Below, piece by piece: positions 51,892 through 55,702 of a stretch of DNA of 55,702 bases. The DNA is from Desulfobacterales bacterium (GTDB lineage: Bacteria > Desulfobacterota > Desulfobacteria > Desulfobacterales > C00003060). The notes under the pieces were generated by a model that had not been told where the DNA came from, ran no database searches, and saw nothing but the letters and a program-made list of their open reading frames with translations. The stretch's first letter is position 1. Every line of letters begins with the position of its first letter. A program made the position numbers and the translations under genes. The stretch lies in assembly GCA_030616425.1 (NCBI GenBank), contig JAUWXJ010000001.1, positions 1 through 55,702 on the forward strand, in the 5' to 3' direction.

Positions 51892-52464
51892 CTATTGCTT
51901 TTTCTTTGACTTCGCCGATGCACCTTCTTTCTTATTCCGCTTTGCATCCATGAGATTGTATTCTTCTATTACCTTGTCAGTTATGTCTATAGCATTAGGT
52001 GCGTAAACCACGCCCCCTACACGACGATCAATAATCAACGAGTACCCGCCGGCTTTCCCTGTTCTTTCAACTATCTCAAAAACATCTTTCGTAATCTTTC
52101 TAGAGAAATTGACGTTGAGCTCTCTCAGAACATCTTGATACCGCCTCTCGAGAGACCTAAAGTCTTGAATCTTGGCACGCAGGTCCTGTTCCTTTGCCCC
52201 ACGCGCCTCATCACTCATAACAAGGGCTTTTTGATCCAGAGTCTTTTTCAGATCTTCAATCTCAGTTCCCTTCTTCTTGAGGATCTGCTCCATCTTCTTT
52301 CCTTGACTCTTGATCTCAACGGATGACCGCTTACCAGCATTCGACTTGTCGATTATCTTCTGGAGGTCGATGACTCCTATTTTTTGCACCTCAGCCCCGT
52401 AAACCATCCCGCTAAGGCCAAAAAAACAAAGGGCTATGCTCAAAAATATGTTACGCATACTCAT
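51892..52464 (-). CDS. skp: periplasmic chaperone, OmpH/Skp family
   Basis: About 190 residues from ATG 52464, chosen because AAGGAGG lies 9 bases upstream. An N-terminal signal peptide (RNIFLSIALCFFGLSGMVYGA, cleavage after the Ala) precedes VQKIGVIDLQKI, the Skp core strand, long coiled-coil arms (residues about 50-125), then YSLIIDRRVGGVVYA. The C-terminus is Lys-rich. Skp trimers hold unfolded outer-membrane proteins on their way to BamA, which is encoded immediately upstream. Confidence 0.92.
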   Translation of the reverse strand: MSMRNIFLSIALCFFGLSGMVYGAEVQKIGVIDLQKIIDKSNAGKRSSVEIKSQGKKMEQILKKKGTEIEDLKKTLDQKALVMSDEARGAKEQDLRAKIQDFRSLERRYQDVLRELNVNFSRKITKDVFEIVERTGKAGGYSLIIDRRVGGVVYAPNAIDITDKVIEEYNLMDAKRNKKEGASAKSKKKQ

Positions 52465-52602
52465 GAAAAACCTCCTTCTTTGGTCATTAGTCATTATTAC
52501 TGATATCAGCTACGGCAAGGCATTGGGCTTACGAGATCTAAAATGCACCAGCACCGGGAATCGGGGATCAGGCAAGAGCAGGTAAACGAGATGACTAGTG
52601 AC

Positions 52603-55242
52603 CTAAAATGCCATCCCCATGGTGAACTCCCAACCGCCCTCACCTCTCCGAGCAGGATCAAGGATATAGCCATACTCCAGACGCATAGGCCCAATCGGGG
52701 AATACCATCGAAAACCGAAGCCAGCGCTCTCACTCAGCTCCGATGTTGTAATTTTAATCTCTTCTCCATTGTTATAGGCGTTACCTGCATCGTAGAAAAG
52801 GACCCCCATCAGGCCCGCTTTTCTTATGATCGGAAGTAAAATCTCTGCGTTGAACTGCACCATTTTATTGCCACCTATCTTATCACCGGTTGCAGGATCC
52901 TCAGGGCTGATATCCCGCCAGCCGTAACCCCGGACCGTGTCCATGCCGCCCAAATAGAAACGCTCCCAGACAGGCACAATCCCAATCACATCCCCGTGTA
53001 TGAACCCTGTGCGGCCGTGCGGGTGCCCAACTACACCCCAGAAAAGGGGAATATACCACCCGGAGTCCGCAACGTACTTTGTGAAACCGATATCCCCGCC
53101 CATTGGTGTTCCCGCGTGCTTGACCACGATGCTATTGTCCGAGCCCTCGGTGGGATTGAACATGCGGTCCCTTGAATCGCGGCGCAAAACACCAGTCAGC
53201 ATGTGGGCCAGATTTGTTCCCTCCATATCTCTGACCCAGGAAGAAGCATCGTCAGTAAGATTCCTAATTTCTGCCTGGTCATAGTTGTACGAAAAATATG
53301 CACGCGTGTAGTCAAAAACCGGGTAGCCAAACCGAACAGTACCCCCGAAACTGTCCTTGTCATATGTATCATAGTCCCGAGTCGTGTTGTACAGATCAAA
53401 GCCTGCTGACAAAGGAATATCAAAGAGCCAAGGCTCAGTAAAGCTCAGCTTATAGGAGGTGCTTCTTCTGCCCATTTGGGCCGTTAGATTCAGGACCTGG
53501 GCGCGTCCAAACAGGTTTCTCTGCGAAATCGAGACCATGGCAAACAGGCGGTCCATTGAGCTGTACCCAGCACCAAAGCTAAAAGCCCCTGTCGGTTTTT
53601 CAGTTACATCAATCTTGAGAACCATCCTGTCGTCAGCACTTCCCTTAGAGGTATTTACCCTAATATCTTCAAAAAAATCCAGGCGGTAGAGATCCCGTGT
53701 CCCACGCTTCAAGAGCTTGCCGCTGAACAGTTCCTGCTCATACACCTTCAACTCCCTGCGAATGACCTTGTCACGAGTCTTGGTATTGCCCGTTATAATG
53801 ATCTTTTCAAAATAGACTACCGGTCCTTTGTTGACCAAGTATGCGACGTTAGCCATAAGCTTCTTGGAATCCTGGTCAATGCGCGGTAAAATATCCGCAT
53901 AGGCATAACCTGCATCTGAGTAAATGTCTCGCAGAGTCAAAACATCTTCTCGTATAAGTTCACGGTTGTAAGTCTTGGCCCTAGAAATCTTCATCCTTTT
54001 CAGTAATTCGCCTTTTGGCTTAATCAAATCTCCCTCAATGTCCACTTTCCCAACCTTGAACTGGGGGCCTTCATCTATCTTGATGTTGATATAAACCCAC
54101 TTTCCTTCGTAAGTCAGCTTTGGCTCACCGACCTTTGCCTGAATGTAACCATGGTTATGATAGTACGCAGCTATTTTAGATACGTCCTGGTCCAAGACTT
54201 CGTCGTCCAAATCTCCTGAGGAAGTAAACCAGGAAAAAAAACCTTTCTCGTTTGTCTTCATCAAGTCCTTTAGTTTATCACTGTCATAAGCCTTATTCCC
54301 TTCAAAAGAGATGGCCTTGATCAATACCTTTTCACCCTCTTCGACGATAAAATCGACATCAACACGGTTCTCTGATAAAGACTTTGTCTCATAGGTGACC
54401 TTTGCATGATGATAACCCTTTTCTTTGTACAGCTTGTCAATCTGCTGAAGATCGCCTTGAACCCTGTTTATGTTCAAGATAGCACCTGGCTTAACAGTAA
54501 TAACATCTTTGATTTTTTCATCGTCGAATTTCTTGTTACCCTTGATTTTGATGTTACGAATGGTTTCATTTTCTGCAACTCGAAAAGTCACTACTTTGCC
54601 GTCTGGGGTACTGGAAGACTCCACGCGAACGTCAGCAAAATACCCCATTTTATAAATTGACTTCAGATCATCCTGGAGATGCTTTGCCAGGTAGATATCT
54701 CCCTTTTTTGTCGTAATGATTCTCTTAATCGCCTCAGATTCTATCCGTTTGTTCCCCGTTATGACAACCTCTGCCACCTTTTCCCGCTTGAATATCTTTA
54801 TCCCAAGGTTCCTAGCTATCCTTTGAACGGAATCGAGCAGGGTTTCAAGGCTTTCCCCTTCCACATAAACTGGCTCTGGAGGAACATCCCCGTATGATTC
54901 CATGACCTTTACGTCCAAACTGAAGCGTTTACCAATCTTGGTAAAACTCCCCCATATCACAAAATCAGCTCCTGCACGGCGACCCAATACCCTGAAACGG
55001 TTCAGACCCTCTTCCTCAACGATGGGCAGCTCTTCAAGTGTTTCGCCGGGCTCCACGACTATAACTCCTTGCTCTCCTAGTCGCTTTTCAACAAGATCCC
55101 GGATCTGTCCCCTTAAGTAGTCAAGCCTTTCGGGTGCATGCACCTCGAAAGGAAGCACAATGACTCGAATCTCCTCCTGTGCTACTGCGCTTGCTCCACA
55201 AAGCAACAGTACTAACACAAATAATAACAACCGCTTCAACAT
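52603..55242 (-). CDS. bamA: outer membrane protein assembly factor BamA with extra N-terminal domain
   Basis: 879 residues from ATG 55242 (GAGGTGA just upstream). Layout: signal peptide (LLLFVLVLLLCGASAVA), an extra domain of about 135 residues (IRVIVLPFEVHAPE to IKIFKREK), five POTRA repeats (beginning VVITGNKRI, IKIKGNKKF, ISFEGNKAY, VDIEGDLIK, IIITGNTKT), and the 16-strand barrel with the conserved VRGYGW near the C-terminus and a final Phe. BamA inserts beta-barrel proteins in the outer membrane. The extra domain resembles TolB-N/FlgO-like folds and is not present in E. coli BamA. The gene ends in TAG. Confidence 0.95.
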   Translation of the reverse strand: MLKRLLLFVLVLLLCGASAVAQEEIRVIVLPFEVHAPERLDYLRGQIRDLVEKRLGEQGVIVVEPGETLEELPIVEEEGLNRFRVLGRRAGADFVIWGSFTKIGKRFSLDVKVMESYGDVPPEPVYVEGESLETLLDSVQRIARNLGIKIFKREKVAEVVITGNKRIESEAIKRIITTKKGDIYLAKHLQDDLKSIYKMGYFADVRVESSSTPDGKVVTFRVAENETIRNIKIKGNKKFDDEKIKDVITVKPGAILNINRVQGDLQQIDKLYKEKGYHHAKVTYETKSLSENRVDVDFIVEEGEKVLIKAISFEGNKAYDSDKLKDLMKTNEKGFFSWFTSSGDLDDEVLDQDVSKIAAYYHNHGYIQAKVGEPKLTYEGKWVYINIKIDEGPQFKVGKVDIEGDLIKPKGELLKRMKISRAKTYNRELIREDVLTLRDIYSDAGYAYADILPRIDQDSKKLMANVAYLVNKGPVVYFEKIIITGNTKTRDKVIRRELKVYEQELFSGKLLKRGTRDLYRLDFFEDIRVNTSKGSADDRMVLKIDVTEKPTGAFSFGAGYSSMDRLFAMVSISQRNLFGRAQVLNLTAQMGRRSTSYKLSFTEPWLFDIPLSAGFDLYNTTRDYDTYDKDSFGGTVRFGYPVFDYTRAYFSYNYDQAEIRNLTDDASSWVRDMEGTNLAHMLTGVLRRDSRDRMFNPTEGSDNSIVVKHAGTPMGGDIGFTKYVADSGWYIPLFWGVVGHPHGRTGFIHGDVIGIVPVWERFYLGGMDTVRGYGWRDISPEDPATGDKIGGNKMVQFNAEILLPIIRKAGLMGVLFYDAGNAYNNGEEIKITTSELSESAGFGFRWYSPIGPMRLEYGYILDPARRGEGGWEFTMGMAF

Positions 55243-55249
55243 GCTCACC

Positions 55250-55702
55250 TCAATCAATTAGAAATGCTTTGCCGTCCACCAGTGTCACACTGCGAGATAA
55301 CTTCTCAGCTAACTTCATGTTATGAGTAACTATGACCGCTGTAACGCCATCATCACGGTTCAACGAGATCAGAAGATCACGTATCGACCCACCAGTCCTC
55401 TCATCCAGATTACCGGTCGGTTCATCCGCCAACAGGATCGAAGGTTTCAGTACCAGAGATCTGGCCACAGCCACTCTTTGCTGCTCCCCGCCTGATAGTT
55501 CTCCAACATGATGTCTGAGGCGATCCTTCAGGCCCACTCGAATTAGGATAGTCTCGGCCAGCTCACAAGCCTCTTGAGGACTCATACCCTTAATCAGGCC
55601 AGGCATCATGGTGTTTTCTAGGGCATTGAATTCTGGCAGAAGATGGTGAAATTGAAATACAAAACCGATAGTCTTATTACGAAAAGTGGCAAGTGTTTGC
55701 TC
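55250..55702 (-). CDS. lolD: lipoprotein-releasing ABC transporter ATPase LolD, 5' truncated by window edge
   Basis: The frame is open to the end of the window, so only the last 150 codons are seen. They include the Q-loop in GFVFQFHHLLPEF, the signature LSGGEQQRVAVARS, Walker B ILLADEPTGNLD and the switch His in IVTHNMKLAEK. The pattern FQFHHLLPEFNALENT is characteristic of LolD, which powers release of lipoproteins from the inner membrane to LolA. It lies directly upstream of bamA: the TGA at 55252-55250 falls 7 bases before the bamA ATG. Confidence 0.9.
   Translation of the reverse strand, partial: EQTLATFRNKTIGFVFQFHHLLPEFNALENTMMPGLIKGMSPQEACELAETILIRVGLKDRLRHHVGELSGGEQQRVAVARSLVLKPSILLADEPTGNLDERTGGSIRDLLISLNRDDGVTAVIVTHNMKLAEKLSRSVTLVDGKAFLID

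Noticed and set aside
1..55702. tRNA or rRNA genes
   Set aside because: No tRNA acceptor-plus-TPsiC pattern or rRNA stretch was noticed on either strand. A dedicated search was not possible here.

Overview
The window looks like a chromosome segment of a diderm bacterium of the former Deltaproteobacteria (Desulfobacterota). This is inferred from gene content and order, not from a marker gene: a lolD-bamA-skp-lpxD-fabZ-lpxA-lpxI-Gfo/Idh-lpxB run that uses LpxI rather than LpxH, a DUF4416-yicC-remA-gmk run, and several palindromic intergenic repeat families. Nearly everything lies on the minus strand, so transcription runs from high to low coordinates.

Layout from 55.7 kb downwards. 55.7-38.3 kb is an envelope biogenesis block: lolD (cut by the window edge), bamA, skp, lpxD, fabZ, lpxA, lpxI, a Gfo/Idh oxidoreductase, lpxB, a DUF374 acyltransferase, msbA, lptF, lptG, waaA and lpxK. 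38.3-34.6 kb is an accessory insert: a truncated PAS sensor gene and a B12-type radical SAM gene on the plus strand, bracketed by two copies of a ~140 bp repeat that carries a near-consensus sigma70 promoter, followed by an MntA/HepT toxin-antitoxin pair. 34.6-10.6 kb is a lipopolysaccharide core assembly region: an LpxL-type acyltransferase, WaaF, WaaC, three further GT9 enzymes, six GT4 enzymes, one GT2 enzyme, a sugar-nucleotide epimerase, a polysaccharide deacetylase, two asparagine-synthetase-like amidotransferases, a methyltransferase and a NodU/TobZ-type carbamoyltransferase. 10.6-1.0 kb is ugd followed by housekeeping genes (DUF4416, yicC, remA, gmk, rlmB, mnmG, icd, comF, a kinase-like protein). 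The first kilobase holds the 3' part of a plus-strand SHMT-like gene.

The genes cover lipid A acylation and disaccharide formation (LpxA, LpxD, LpxI, LpxB, LpxK), Kdo addition (WaaA), late acylation, core heptose and hexose addition, flipping (MsbA), the LptF/LptG export permeases and outer-membrane protein insertion (BamA, Skp). Ugd, the epimerase, the paired amidotransferases and the carbamoyltransferase together suggest a core rich in uronic acids, some amidated or carbamoylated. No Wzx, Wzy or WaaL is visible, so the product may be a rough-type LPS or a lipooligosaccharide.

The most striking features are three genes whose frames are whole except for one nonsense codon each (icd TAG, a methyltransferase TAA, a GT4 TAA), the promoter-bearing repeats around the radical SAM gene, the concentration of amidating and carbamoylating enzymes, and a BamA with an extra periplasmic N-terminal domain.
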